Shown: positions 45,935 to 55,209, counted from the first letter of the stretch. The stretch: DNA of 64,000 nt from Mediterraneibacter catenae (GCF_008691045.1 NZ_VMSO01000009.1:1-64000); one strand, 5' to 3'. The notes: a model not told the origin generated them from the sequence alone. A program made the numbers and translations.

Positions 45935-46525
45935 TTATTTTCCAAAGTTTTTATATGGAAATCTCAAAGCGTTACGTATTTTAAATTTGAAACGATCGTA
46001 ATAAATTTTATCATTATATTCATACCAACCATATAATGCATTAGCCACATAGTCAGCTGCCTGAACAGGATAAGCATTTCGATCATCAGAATCCATGTAT
46101 ATAATATTTAATTTGATATCATAATCTTTCTCGTAAATCAAATGAAGTTTAATATATTCTTCAAATGAATTTCCAGATGCAATCTTTGTAGTATGATTAT
46201 CGCAAATAATATTTAAAATAGTGCTATTATCGCTCTCAGAAACTAAGCTGTCTATTAATATTTTCATGAGATAGTTGTATAAAATATTTTTATCTTCCAG
46301 AAGTGCAGGTTTTATATATTTTAAATCCGCAACAATGTAAGAGATAGATAATTCCTTACGGGCTATAGTTTCGAGGATATGGTACTTTATGCAAGGGTAT
46401 GCATCTTTCGCTTTAATCTCATTGGAATGAAGGCAAGCCAACTCCTGAAAGAGTTGCTTAGCAACGCCTAGTTTTTTCTTCATGACATTATGAAGCGATT
46501 TATAGTTGAAAGTATCTCACCTTCT
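45935..46525 (-). pseudogene. DUF3800 protein, N-terminus missing
   Basis: The open frame from 46483 gives 182 aa ending with the DUF3800 C-terminal pattern YPVQAADYVANALYGWYEY. Coding resemblance continues upstream of the ATG (DTFNYKSLHNV) to a TGA near 46526. DUF3800 proteins begin with a DESG metal motif, which is absent, so about the first 60 residues are lost. DUF3800 genes are common in defence and mobile islands. Confidence 0.65.
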
Positions 46526-46587
46526 TTATTTTGTGAATACCCCAGTGGCTCTGGTGTGATGGGGTGAGCGAACCGGGGCGTTTTTAA

Positions 46588-47230
46588 TTATAAGTATCTT
46601 TTAGCAACTTCTATCAGGCGATTTTTGTATTTATAGATATCATTTAATGAATCTATGTATATTCTCTCAAATTTTTTACTCTCGTCGGGGATGAGGAGCT
46701 GTTTGTTTTTAGTATCGAGATTGATTCGGCAAATAGGTTTCCTGTTATTATCCTTATACAGAATTCCGAAATAGCTTTCTGTATCTCGATGGACGATATC
46801 CTCAACAGGAATAGTGCCGGCGAGCAATCCTCTAATAATGTAGAATGCCTCGATTTCGTCATCTGTGGTTACAATCTTTGAAACCGGAATTTCAGTAGAC
46901 TCATCAGGAGCTTCCTCTTCCTCAGTATCCTTTGCGAGGGCAGATGAAATCTTGTCATTTACGATTTCATTTACAAATGAAGAAAAGGCTCGCTTAACAA
47001 GAGGAGTAAATTTATCTATAACACGCTGATTTTTCTGACCATCATATATAGTTGTTAGAATAAAGCGCACAAAATCTTCTCTTTATCAAAGTTTGCCTTG
47101 CAGAACTTTTTAAGCTCATTGATCGATGAGTCTTTAAGATTTAACATGTCAATTTCTAAAAATGGAACAAGATCCATTTTGTATGATTCTTCTAGATCGG
47201 TATAGAAACGATATACTATACCAAATCCGC
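46588..47230 (-). pseudogene. type I restriction HsdR-N-like protein, 5' truncated and frameshifted
   Basis: The downstream part (46588-47070) encodes KSALAKD-type, KIVTTDDEIEAFYIIRGLL, SYFGILYKDNNRKPICRI and IYKYKNRLIEVAKRYL, the C-terminal half of HsdR-N-domain proteins. Upstream, another frame encodes FGIVYRFYTDLEESYKMD and KKFCKANFDKE. The two are joined by an extra dinucleotide near 47074-47080 (GATAAAGAGAAG). The nuclease N-terminus is gone, replaced by the ImmA fragment. The gene is not functional. Confidence 0.75.
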
Positions 47231-47308
47231 GCAGTCGATCGGAAATGAATGGATATCACATTTCCGGAATACTTCAATGGTTGCAGTAACTATTTTGTTG
47301 TAATCCAA
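47216..47308 (-). pseudogene. N-terminal stub of an ImmA/IrrE-type metallopeptidase
   Basis: From a TTG at 47308 the frame reads MDYNKIVTATIEVFRKCDIH then SFPIDCADL, typical of ImmA/IrrE proteins, and then stops after 30 codons where the HsdR-like fragment begins in another frame. It directly follows the XRE gene at 47325, the usual ImmR-ImmA order. A deletion fused it to the restriction gene remnant. Confidence 0.7.
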
Positions 47309-47324
47309 ATAAATCAGTCCTCTG

Positions 47325-47639
47325 CTAATCTATTTCGGACAAAAGTTTGATTAACCTCATTTTTTGCTCTGTCGAGAAGTCCTTCCCATTACGAGCAATA
47401 AGCTGTTCTACATCCTCATATGAGGGGGCTATAGTTTTTATGCGAGGTACATCGTCAAAATCATCTAATGTACATCCTAAAACACGAGCAATCGCTTTTA
47501 AGGTTTCAAGTTTTGGGTCTTTTGTGACACCGGACAATATCTTATCCAGAGTACCCTTTGGAATACCGGATTTTTCCGCCAGCGCTGCTGTTGTCATTCC
47601 AAGACGCCTCTTGTATTCCTCTATTTTCTCCAGGCCCAT
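47325..47639 (-). CDS. XRE-family HTH regulator
   Basis: 104 aa. The HTH is YKRRLGMTTAALAEKSGIPKGTLDKILSG. A C-terminal tail includes FSTEQKMRLIKLLSEID. It resembles phage or ICE repressors of the ImmR type. Its usual partner immA is only a stub downstream, and a small Cro-like gene lies divergently. The gene itself appears intact. Confidence 0.82.
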   Translation of the reverse strand: MGLEKIEEYKRRLGMTTAALAEKSGIPKGTLDKILSGVTKDPKLETLKAIARVLGCTLDDFDDVPRIKTIAPSYEDVEQLIARNGKDFSTEQKMRLIKLLSEID

Positions 47640-47724
47640 ATTCTATTTCTCCTTATGAAATGAATATAGCACCGTTAATCGTTAAAGGAAAAGAAAGGAG
47701 TGGTTCAGAGCGCTTTGGGGAGAA

Positions 47725-47958
47725 ATGGTTAAGGCTGATATTAGTATTCACGATTTGGCTTTAAAAATCGGAATCACTGAAAGAAGCCTTCGGAACAAGA
47801 TTAACGGTGTAACCTCATTTACTTGGAACGAAGTGCTTGAAATAAGAGGAATAGTTTCTCCCACAATGTCTCTTGAGGAACTTTTTAAAGCAGCACAAAC
47901 AAAACGTTTGTTCGATAAAATTACTATAGCATTTCCGCAAAGGGAAATCAACTGGTAA
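47725..47958 (+). CDS. small Cro-like HTH protein
   Basis: 77 aa. HTH segment: ISIHDLALKIGITERSLRNKINGVTSFTWNEV. It is divergent from the XRE gene with an 85-bp shared regulatory region, a phage-like repressor/Cro arrangement. The start after GGGGAGAA is plausible but the true start could be slightly upstream. Confidence 0.72.
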   Translation: MVKADISIHDLALKIGITERSLRNKINGVTSFTWNEVLEIRGIVSPTMSLEELFKAAQTKRLFDKITIAFPQREINW

Positions 47959-48003
47959 TTATCGTAATGCAGAATAGGTGTCCTATAAAAATGACAGGGA
48001 GGT

Positions 48004-48580
48004 GTGCGCCAGTTCGGCGCCAGATATATAGTGGTGGGAATCCAGTCTGGTAAGGCCTAGCAAGTCGCCAATACCGAGTCTTTGGAGCGCCAAAGGCTAA
48101 CAATGGTGTTTAAGCGTAGGACAGGGAACAGGAACGTCGTAATGCGAAAGCGTGAAGTGATTGAGCTTCGTTAGAGTTATCGATTGTGTGGGGGCTGGCA
48201 CCTCCTTGGGTCACCAATAAGGAGTAGTCGTTAAAGCGAGACTATGAAAACGCACCGGAGTCCTAGAGCACGGCATACCTGATATCGTTATATCTAGCGT
48301 ACCTGGGAGACCCGGATGGTTCTGGACATGAGCCAGTAGTGAGTATCGGCCAAGGCAATGGTGAGTACGAGCGAAGACCATCGAGGAGTCGGATTCGCCC
48401 ATAGTACCGATGAAGGAAGTAATGTCTCTGGAGGAAAGGGGCGGACAATAAGTTGCTTTTGCTGACAAAATATAGAAAGCACAGGAAAACAGTCTGCAGA
48501 ATTCAAACAGGGCAATATGGCCGCATTCATGTACGGCGGAAGCAGGCGGAAATATAAGAAACGGGTGAAAGGGAAATGAA
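48004..48580 (+). mobile_element. group II intron 5' remnant (domain I and IEP leader), truncated
   Basis: It starts with the group II 5' consensus GTGCGCC at 48004, followed by hallmark segments GGTGGGAATCC, AAGGCCTAGCAAGTCGCCAATACC and GAGTCTTTGGAGCGCCAAAGGC. Farther on, GGGTGAAAGGGAAATGAAGAATGGAGC matches intron text near the maturase gene. No maturase reading frame and no domain V (GAGC...GTTC helix) are found, so it cannot splice or move. Most of 47959-49113 is this remnant plus debris. Confidence 0.78.
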
Positions 48581-48599
48581 GAATGGAGCAAGCAGATAT

Positions 48600-48931
48600 G
48601 ATGCGCAGTATGCCAGAATGGGAGAAAAGCCGGACATCAGGCGAGCCCTGCGGGTCTTCAATGTAATGTCGGATTATATGGTTTTCCATACAGTTCGCCA
48701 TTAGATTATCCAGCGGCAGGGATAATCTTCTATGCCGATATACAGAAATGGCAAAACCTGTATGCTGCATTGCTTGTTAAAAGAATGAATCAGCAAAAAT
48801 GCAGGCTATATGTCAAATCCGGATGGTGATGGGAGCGAGCCAAAAAGAAAGTAACGAAAGAATTGTGGGAGAAGTCGATCCTGTTCAAGAAGATTAACGA
48901 ATCAGCCAATCAGGCTGCATAATAATTTACC
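48600..48931 (+). other. non-coding debris after the intron remnant
   Basis: There is no intact gene. One short in-frame piece near 48845-48922 reads KKVTKELWEKSILFKKINES and ends NQAA-stop; its family is not recognised. The stretch is probably leftover mobile DNA. Confidence 0.4.
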
Positions 48932-48957
48932 CCGGAGCCATCAACTCCGGGGGGGAA
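48931..48957 (+). terminator. hairpin ending the remnant region
   Basis: CCCCGGAG and CTCCGGGG separated by CCATCAA form a strong stem, without a T run. Confidence 0.5.
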
Positions 48958-49081
48958 TATTGTATCATCTTCTGTTTTCGTGTTGCATATCATTCTAAAA
49001 TGCAACACAGATTCTAATATTTCAGAATATTTCTAAAATAACTAACATCCCGCAAACCGCGTATTTACGCGGAAAAATCAA

Positions 49082-49110
49082 AAATCCCGTAACCACTTGG
49101 GTTACGGGAT
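49082..49110 (-). terminator. terminator of tRNA-Leu (CAG)
   Basis: ATCCCGTAACC/GGGTTACGGGAT stem immediately 3' of the minus-strand tRNA, followed on that strand by TTTTTGATTTTT. Confidence 0.85.
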
Positions 49111-49113
49111 CTA

Positions 49114-49197
49114 TGCGGAAGAAGAGACTTGAACTCTCACAGGATTAACTCCCACTAGAACCTGAATCTAGCGCGTCTGCCATTCCGCCACTTCCGC
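49114..49197 (-). tRNA. tRNA-Leu (CAG)
   Basis: On the minus strand: acceptor GCGGAAG/CTTCCGC, long variable arm, anticodon loop TTCAGGT. Followed by a clear terminator. It borders the decayed mobile region, as tRNA genes often do. Confidence 0.93.
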
Positions 49198-49301
49198 TCG
49201 ACAAATGATATTCTATCATAACAAATCGCCTTTGTAAACCCCTATTTTTATTTTTTTGTAATAGTTCGTTCATTTCGGATGGCCGGGCAGTAAAAGGTAT
49301 A

Positions 49302-49358
49302 TTGACATATATCGATAACCTATATATAATGTTAACGTAATATATAGATTGCCGATAT
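49302..49358 (+). promoter_or_regulatory. padR promoter with overlapping 19-bp dyad operator
   Basis: TTGACA (49302-49307), a 17-nt spacer and TATAAT (49325-49330). An imperfect inverted repeat, ATATCGATAACCTATATAT (49309-49327) with ATATATAGATTGCCGATAT (49340-49358), overlaps it around a central GTTAAC. This is probably the PadR autoregulatory operator. Confidence 0.7.
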
Positions 49359-49372
49359 AAGGAGGGATTTAA

Positions 49373-49705
49373 ATGAACGTTGATAAAAGTTTAATATCAG
49401 GGAGTACAACAATGCTTGTGCTGAAGCTGCTTGCAGAAAAGGACATGTACGGTTATGAGATGATCGAGTCGCTGCGCGAGCGCTCGGAGAATGTATTTGA
49501 ACTCAAGGCGGGTACGCTTTATCCGCTTCTGCACAGTCTGGAAGCGAAAGGGCTGCTCAATGTATATGAGAAAGAAGCGGGAAACAAAGTGCGCAAGTAT
49601 TACAGCATCACAAAGCACGGCAGGAAGATACTGGATGAAAAGAAAAATGAGTGGGAGATTTATTCCAGAGCTGTTGCAAATGTGCTCGGATTTAATCCGG
49701 CATAG
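49373..49705 (+). CDS. PadR-family transcriptional regulator
   Basis: 110 aa. Winged HTH with LVLKLLAEKDMYGYEMIESL and the PadR signature ELKAGTLYPLLHSLEAKGLL, ending in RKYYSITKHGRKIL. It is 15 bp upstream of the permease-prefix/SEDS gene and likely controls it and itself. Confidence 0.9.
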   Translation: MNVDKSLISGSTTMLVLKLLAEKDMYGYEMIESLRERSENVFELKAGTLYPLLHSLEAKGLLNVYEKEAGNKVRKYYSITKHGRKILDEKKNEWEIYSRAVANVLGFNPA

Positions 49706-49720
49706 GAAGGGAGGGAGAGT

Positions 49721-50941
49721 ATGAATAAGGAAGAGTATATAAAGACACTGACGGACCAGATACGGTGTAAAATGGCGCGTCCGGAAGTGGCTCGGGAGAT
49801 TGAGGACCATATTGAGGATCAGACAAGAGCTTTTATGAGTGAGGGGATGAACAGACAGGAAGCCGAGAGTGCTGCATTAAAGGACATGGGAAATCCAGTT
49901 GATGCAGGAGTGGAGCTGGACAAAGTGCATCGGCCGGCAATGCCATGGGGAATGATCGCGCTGATCATCGTTTTAAGTGTTGCAGGATATGTGTTTCAGT
50001 ATATCCTGAATAGTAGAAACATAGAGGCTGGCGGAGATGGATTTTTCGTGTCTCAAAGACAGATCTGGTTCACGGTGTTTGGAATTCTGGTGATGATCGC
50101 TGTATGTTTTGCAGATTATACAAGGATTGCGGCACGGGCAAGAGAACTCATGATCGGGATAACTGTGCTAATTGTATTGGGCGGCCAGTTCTTCAGCCTT
50201 AACATTAATGGGTCGAGACAATGGATCGGTATTCCGGGAGGCTGGGTTGTAACTATACCGCTTGTACTGATGCTGACAGTTTACCGCAGATGGTATCGTT
50301 TGAGAAGAAAGGCGGTGCTCGCGGGAATCGGCGCTTTTGTTGTGGGGCTGCCATTAGTGACGGCATGCTATTACTGGTTTTTCGGTGCGGATTATCAGAG
50401 GGAACGGCTTCTCTTTTATCTCTCTCCGGCTGTCGGATGGGATAAACAGCCGCAAGAAGTGGTATCTAACGGGATAGAGTATGTCAGGGCAATACTTGGA
50501 AACAGCAGTCTGATCGGCCGGGGAAACGGCGTGCCGGACATTGCGGACATGCCGGAACTGTCTGAATATCTCCTTGCCGGCGTGGCAGGATACTACGGGA
50601 TACTTGCGGCAGTACTCCTTGCAGGGCTTCTCCTGTTCCTGCTGTTCCGTTTCCTGAGGATATCCCTCAGACAGAGAAATCAGCTCGGAATGCTGATGGG
50701 AGCAGGGTGTTCGGCAGCATTTCTGATTGAGGTGGGAGGATATCTCCTGAATAATTTCGGGATTATGTATATGGGGAATTACTGTCCGTTCCTGACATAC
50801 GGGGGAACCGGGACGATGGTGACTTACGTACTGATGGGAATCATGCTCAGTATATGCAGGTATCAAAATACCGCTCCAGAGCGAAGAACCACCGGATCCC
50901 TGTTCGGAATCCGGCGGCCGGCTGAGAAAATGAAAGATTAA
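49721..50941 (+). CDS. permease-prefix domain fused to a SEDS (FtsW/RodA-like) membrane protein
   Basis: 406 aa. Residues 1 to about 65 are a cytoplasmic permease-prefix domain (EEYIKTLTDQIR...IEDHIEDQTRAFMSEGMNRQEAE), which is common in PadR-regulated permeases. The rest has nine to ten helices and FtsW/RodA motifs: SRQWIGIPGG, a conserved loop with IGRGNGVPDI and TYGGTGTM. The loop that is TDFIFAxxxEExG in canonical SEDS glycosyltransferases reads SEYLLAGVAGYYG. It may be a specialised or inactive peptidoglycan polymerase relative. Confidence 0.82.
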   Translation: MNKEEYIKTLTDQIRCKMARPEVAREIEDHIEDQTRAFMSEGMNRQEAESAALKDMGNPVDAGVELDKVHRPAMPWGMIALIIVLSVAGYVFQYILNSRNIEAGGDGFFVSQRQIWFTVFGILVMIAVCFADYTRIAARARELMIGITVLIVLGGQFFSLNINGSRQWIGIPGGWVVTIPLVLMLTVYRRWYRLRRKAVLAGIGAFVVGLPLVTACYYWFFGADYQRERLLFYLSPAVGWDKQPQEVVSNGIEYVRAILGNSSLIGRGNGVPDIADMPELSEYLLAGVAGYYGILAAVLLAGLLLFLLFRFLRISLRQRNQLGMLMGAGCSAAFLIEVGGYLLNNFGIMYMGNYCPFLTYGGTGTMVTYVLMGIMLSICRYQNTAPERRTTGSLFGIRRPAEKMKD

Positions 50942-50950
50942 AAATGAAAT

Positions 50951-52213
50951 TTAATCCCGATATACGACGTCCCCTCTGCAGACGGTCATTTTGATTTTCC
51001 CGTACAGATCCCATCCCGTGAATGGGGAATTTGAGGAGAGGGAAGCGTAATCCTGCGGGATCCAGTGTTCTTCCGGAGCGAAGATCACGAGGTCAGCGGC
51101 AGCGCCTTTCTCGATCCTTCCTGCTGGAAGGTGGTACAGATCCGCCGGATTTACTGTCATCTTTTCAAGAAGCTGCATCAGCGTCAGGTGACCGGGGCGG
51201 ACGAGGGAAGTGATCCCGAGTGCGAGAGAAGTCTCAAGCCCGATGATGCCGCTTGGAGCCGCGGTGATGGTGCGTTCTTTCTCTTCTCTGCTGTGCGGAG
51301 CGTGATCTGTCGCGATGAGATCGATCGTGCCATCCGCGAGCCCTCTGATAATCGCAAGCCGGTCTTCTTCTTTCCTGAGCGGCGGATTCATTTTGGCAAG
51401 TGTGCCGTATTTGAGCACTGCTTCATCCGTCAGGGTGAAATGATGGGGCGTTGCCTCAGCGTGGAGATTCGCGCCCAGGGCTTTGAACATGCGCACCAGT
51501 TCCACGGAACGTCCGGAGCTGATATGCTGGATCACAGTGTGTGCTCCGGAGCGCAGGGCGAGCAGGCAGTCACGCGCTACAAGAGATTCCTCCGCGATTG
51601 AAGGAGAACCATATATTCCGAGCTGTTCTGAGACAGTTCCATGATTGATCCCGTTGTTCTTAATGAATGCGGGATCTTCTTCGTGCAGGCTGATCGGAAC
51701 ATCCAGAGCTTTTGCAGTCTCCATCGCTTCGTATAGGAAAGCCGCATTTTTAAGCGGGATGCCGTCGTCTGTAAAACCGCAGGCGCCGGCTTCCTTCAGT
51801 GCGGTCATGTCTGTCATTTCTTCGCCTTTTAATGAGCGTGAGACGCTTGCGGCCTGATAGATCCGTATTGACTCGGATCTTGAGCGGGAAAGGATATCTT
51901 CGAGCACATCCGTATTATCCACAACAGGTGAAGTGTTAGCCATGCAGATAACGGAAGTAAAGCCGCCTTTCGCCGCGGCGAGAGAGCCTGTGTGAAGCGT
52001 TTCCTTGTAAGTGAAGCCGGGATCGCGGAAATGGACATGTGTATCGATCAGTCCGGGAGCAATGGTGAGCCCGCGGGCGTCTACTATGTTTTCATCATCA
52101 GTGGGACAGATATTCTCTGAAATTTCTTCAATCACACCGTCATTGATGCGAATGTCGGACACATACGATTCGCCGGAAGCGGGGTTTATGATAAAACCAT
52201 TTTTAATAAGCAT
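50951..52213 (-). CDS. pyrC: dihydroorotase
   Basis: 420 aa from the ATG at 52213 with AAGGAGGAG upstream. Amidohydrolase metal site GLIDTHVHFRDPG near residue 55, MANTSPVVDN near 90, catalytic ATDHAPH near 307 and HAEATPHHFTL. It closes carbamoyl-aspartate to dihydroorotate in pyrimidine synthesis. It stands alone here without other pyr genes. Confidence 0.93.
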   Translation of the reverse strand: MLIKNGFIINPASGESYVSDIRINDGVIEEISENICPTDDENIVDARGLTIAPGLIDTHVHFRDPGFTYKETLHTGSLAAAKGGFTSVICMANTSPVVDNTDVLEDILSRSRSESIRIYQAASVSRSLKGEEMTDMTALKEAGACGFTDDGIPLKNAAFLYEAMETAKALDVPISLHEEDPAFIKNNGINHGTVSEQLGIYGSPSIAEESLVARDCLLALRSGAHTVIQHISSGRSVELVRMFKALGANLHAEATPHHFTLTDEAVLKYGTLAKMNPPLRKEEDRLAIIRGLADGTIDLIATDHAPHSREEKERTITAAPSGIIGLETSLALGITSLVRPGHLTLMQLLEKMTVNPADLYHLPAGRIEKGAAADLVIFAPEEHWIPQDYASLSSNSPFTGWDLYGKIKMTVCRGDVVYRD

Positions 52214-52317
52214 AAGACTCCTCCTTGAAGTAGTATTGATGTATTTATGATACAAGTATAGCTTAAGTGTAAAGGAGATTGCAAGACGGGCTTTTGTTCG
52301 CTGCCCGCGGAATGCAA

Positions 52318-52370
52318 CAGTTCAGTCCGCGTCATTCGCAAAACCGCACTGCGTGCTTATTGAGGCTGTT
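52318..52370 (-). repeat. dispersed structured repeat, copy D (truncated)
   Basis: CAGTTCAGTCCGCGTCATTC then GCAAAACCGCACTGCGTGCTTATTG matches the first third of copy C; the hairpin and other end are missing. Confidence 0.7.
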
Positions 52371-52377
52371 TATGCAG

Positions 52378-52432
52378 AAATAAAAACCGGGAGAGCGTGC
52401 CTGCCTTTATGCAGGTGCTCTCCCGGATACAT
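52378..52432 (-). terminator. terminator of the phosphofructokinase gene
   Basis: CCGGGAGAGC/GCTCTCCCGG with inner GCCTGC/GCAGG, followed on the minus strand by a T run. Located just after the gene end at 52460. Confidence 0.85.
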
Positions 52433-52459
52433 CCGGACGCTTGCAGTATCTTCTGCTTA

Positions 52460-53692
52460 TTATAACTGACGGTAAAGATGACGCGGTATACCGTCTACCA
52501 TTACAGGAGATACGTCGCCCTGGATGAGCGGGCGTACATAGTTGACGAATTCGTCGGTCACGTAGGAACCGTCCTCGGTTACCCACTCACGCGGAACGAG
52601 CTTTTCGTCATTTGCAATCTTGTGAACATCTTTTACTTCTGTGCCGCTCTGGTACGGATCGTCGGACAGACGCTGGAGAACAACCATTTTGCCGGAATCC
52701 CCTTCATCTGCAGCCTTGACGGCAGCACCGCCTACCTGATAAGCTTCCAGGATATCCACGCGGGATGCACAATGGGAAGCAGAGCGCTGAAGCGAACTCA
52801 GCTCAATTGCACGGGTCTTGCAGCCGATCTCGCCTGCAATATAACTTGCAAGATAATTTGCCGTTCCGGAGAGCTGTTTGTGTCCGAAAGCGTCTACGAA
52901 ATCGATACTCTGGCCCAGCTCACATACATAACGTCCGTCAGCAAGGCGTATTCCCTCGGAAATCGCTACTACAACAGAAGATTTTTTAGAAAGAAGTTCT
53001 TTTACTTTGTTTCCGAATGCTTCGATGTCAAATGGCAGCTCAGGCAGATAGATCAGATCCGGGCCTGCGCAGTCCTCGCCTTTGGCAAGTGCAGCTGCAC
53101 CGGTCAGCCAGCCGGCATTTCGTCCCATAATTTCAATGATAGAAACGAGGCCCTTTTCATATTCCAGACAGAAACTGTCGCGGATAATTTCTTTTACAGA
53201 TGTACCGATGTATTTAGCAGCGCTTCCATATCCCGGTGTATGGTCTGTGAGTGCCAGGTCATTGTCGATCGTCTTAGGGCATCCGATGAAGCGTGTCGGG
53301 TGTCCGGTTATGATCGCATAGTCGGACAGCTTTTTAATCGTGTCCATGGAATCATTTCCGCCGATGTAAATAAATGCCTCGATGTTCAGCTTGTTGAGGA
53401 TATCAAAGATTTTATCATATACTTCTCTGTCTTCGTGGATTTCCGGCAGCTTGTAGCGGCAGGATCCTAAAAATGCAGCAGGTGTCCTTTTGAGAAGCTC
53501 TGCATCCAGTTCATTTGTGATATATTCAGACAGATCGATATAGCGTTCCTGAAGAAGTCCCTGAATTCCGTGGAGCATTCCGTATACTTTAGCAGCACCG
53601 CGGTCCTTTGCGGTACGGTATACTCCGGCGAGACTTGAGTTGATCGCAGCAGTTGGGCCGCCTGATTGTCCGACAATTACATTTCCTTTCAT
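52460..53692 (-). CDS. 6-phosphofructokinase, pyrophosphate-type by motif
   Basis: 410 aa. It starts GNVIVGQSGGPTAAIN. The phosphate-donor motifs read GGNDSM near residue 112 and PKTIDND near 139. In ATP-using enzymes these are GGDGS and PGTIDND; the Lys in PKTIDND and an acidic residue in the first motif mark pyrophosphate users. GRNAGWLTG and the longer C-terminal part fit the clostridial PPi group. It phosphorylates fructose-6-phosphate reversibly in glycolysis. The donor is deduced from motifs only. Confidence 0.87.
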   Translation of the reverse strand: MKGNVIVGQSGGPTAAINSSLAGVYRTAKDRGAAKVYGMLHGIQGLLQERYIDLSEYITNELDAELLKRTPAAFLGSCRYKLPEIHEDREVYDKIFDILNKLNIEAFIYIGGNDSMDTIKKLSDYAIITGHPTRFIGCPKTIDNDLALTDHTPGYGSAAKYIGTSVKEIIRDSFCLEYEKGLVSIIEIMGRNAGWLTGAAALAKGEDCAGPDLIYLPELPFDIEAFGNKVKELLSKKSSVVVAISEGIRLADGRYVCELGQSIDFVDAFGHKQLSGTANYLASYIAGEIGCKTRAIELSSLQRSASHCASRVDILEAYQVGGAAVKAADEGDSGKMVVLQRLSDDPYQSGTEVKDVHKIANDEKLVPREWVTEDGSYVTDEFVNYVRPLIQGDVSPVMVDGIPRHLYRQL

Positions 53693-53945
53693 TGTATGTT
53701 ACCTCCGTTTTGCAAATTGTCATATTGAAAGTCATGCTTTCAAAGCACCTATATTACAGTTTAGTGCATAATTACCAATTTGTAAATGAAAAAATATAAA
53801 AAATAGACAAAATAACGAAAAAAGTTCACGCGCAGAGAAACAAAGAAGAAAAAATGTTATACTGATAAAAATACACAAAAACAGATGCTGCATACGTCCG
53901 TGAATATAATGGCGGACCGGCAGCAGAGCATAGGAGAGGTGACAG

Positions 53946-55046
53946 ATGAAAAAATATGATTATCTGATCGTAGGAGCCGGGCTGTATGGTGCAGTTATGG
54001 CATATGAACTTGGAAAGAAAGGCAAAAGATGTCTTGTGATCGACCGCAGGGATCACATTGCAGGTAATATTTACTGTGAGGATATCGAAGGCATCCACGT
54101 GCACAAATACGGCGCACATATTTTCCATACATCAGATAAAAAGATATGGGATTATGTGAATCAGTTCGCAGAATTTAACAACTATATTAACTCGCCGGTA
54201 GCTGTCTACAAAGACGAACTCTATAATCTGCCGTTCAATATGAATACCTTCAGTAAGATGTGGGGAATCAGGACTCCCCGGGAGGCAAAGGATATTATAG
54301 AAAGACAGAGAAAAGAGACGGGGATTACCGAACCGGAGAATCTGGAGGAGCAGGCGCTGTGCCTTGTCGGAAAAGACATTTATGAGAAGCTGGTCAAGGG
54401 TTATACTGAGAAGCAGTGGGGCAGAAAGTGTACTGAGCTTCCGGCATTTATTATAAAGAGACTTCCGTGCCGCTTTATTTATGACAACAACTATTTCAAT
54501 GACAGATATCAGGGAATCCCGATCGGTGGATATACGCCGATCATAGAGAAAATGCTCGCGGGTGCAGAAGTGTGCACAGGCGTTGATTTTTTTGAATTCA
54601 GAAAAGAGAATCCGGATATTGCGGAGAAGATAATTTTTACAGGCATGATCGATGAATACTTCGGTTATCAGCTCGGAGCTCTTGAGTACCGTTCTGTCCG
54701 GTTTGAAACAGAAGTGCTTGACTGTGAAAACTATCAGGGGAACGCAGTGGTCAACTACACAGAACGCGATGTGCCGTATACCAGAGTAATCGAGCACAAG
54801 CATTTCGAGTTTGGAACGCAGGAAAAAACAGTTATTTCCCGGGAATATTCTTCCGAGTGGAGCGTAGGAATGGAACCGTACTATCCGGTCAATGATGAGA
54901 AAAACAATGCTCTGTTCCGCCAGTATAAAGAACTGGCAGAAAAAGAGGAAAATGTTATCTTCGGCGGCAGGCTCGGGGATTATAAATATTATGACATGGA
55001 CAAGGTGATCGCCGCGGCGCTCGACCGGCTGGCAGAGCTTGAGTGA
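53946..55046 (+). CDS. glf: UDP-galactopyranose mutase
   Basis: 366 aa, normal length. FAD-binding VGAGLYGAVMAYELG at the N-terminus, then the family segments HKYGAHIFHTS, LPFNMNTF and GYTEKQWGRKCTEL, ending PYYPVND and FGGRLGDYKYYDMD. It converts UDP-galactopyranose to UDP-galactofuranose for cell-surface glycans. No glycan transferase genes are adjacent. The next gene overlaps only if its longest frame is used. Confidence 0.94.
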   Translation: MKKYDYLIVGAGLYGAVMAYELGKKGKRCLVIDRRDHIAGNIYCEDIEGIHVHKYGAHIFHTSDKKIWDYVNQFAEFNNYINSPVAVYKDELYNLPFNMNTFSKMWGIRTPREAKDIIERQRKETGITEPENLEEQALCLVGKDIYEKLVKGYTEKQWGRKCTELPAFIIKRLPCRFIYDNNYFNDRYQGIPIGGYTPIIEKMLAGAEVCTGVDFFEFRKENPDIAEKIIFTGMIDEYFGYQLGALEYRSVRFETEVLDCENYQGNAVVNYTERDVPYTRVIEHKHFEFGTQEKTVISREYSSEWSVGMEPYYPVNDEKNNALFRQYKELAEKEENVIFGGRLGDYKYYDMDKVIAAALDRLAELE

Positions 55047-55171
55047 TAAAAAAACTGCTTGCATTTTCACTATGCATCAAGTATGATACTTATATTCGGA
55101 TCGATCTGTTCCGATTCAAAGAATCTTTTTCATTATCAGTATCTGATAGGTTTCAACAGGAAAAAGGTTGT

Positions 55172-55209
55172 GTTGCGCCGGTGAGGCAGTTGGGGGACTG
55201 CCGCACCGG
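55172..55209 (+). repeat. strong hairpin upstream of the pseudokinase start
   Basis: CCGGTG with CACCGG and GGCAGT with ACTGCC form a two-part stem closed by TGGGGG. It lies between glf and the probable start at 55241. It could be a weak terminator or an element scar. Confidence 0.6.

Noticed and set aside
47325..47958. Toxin-antitoxin pair
   Set aside because: Both proteins are HTH regulators in divergent phage-like order and neither resembles a toxin.
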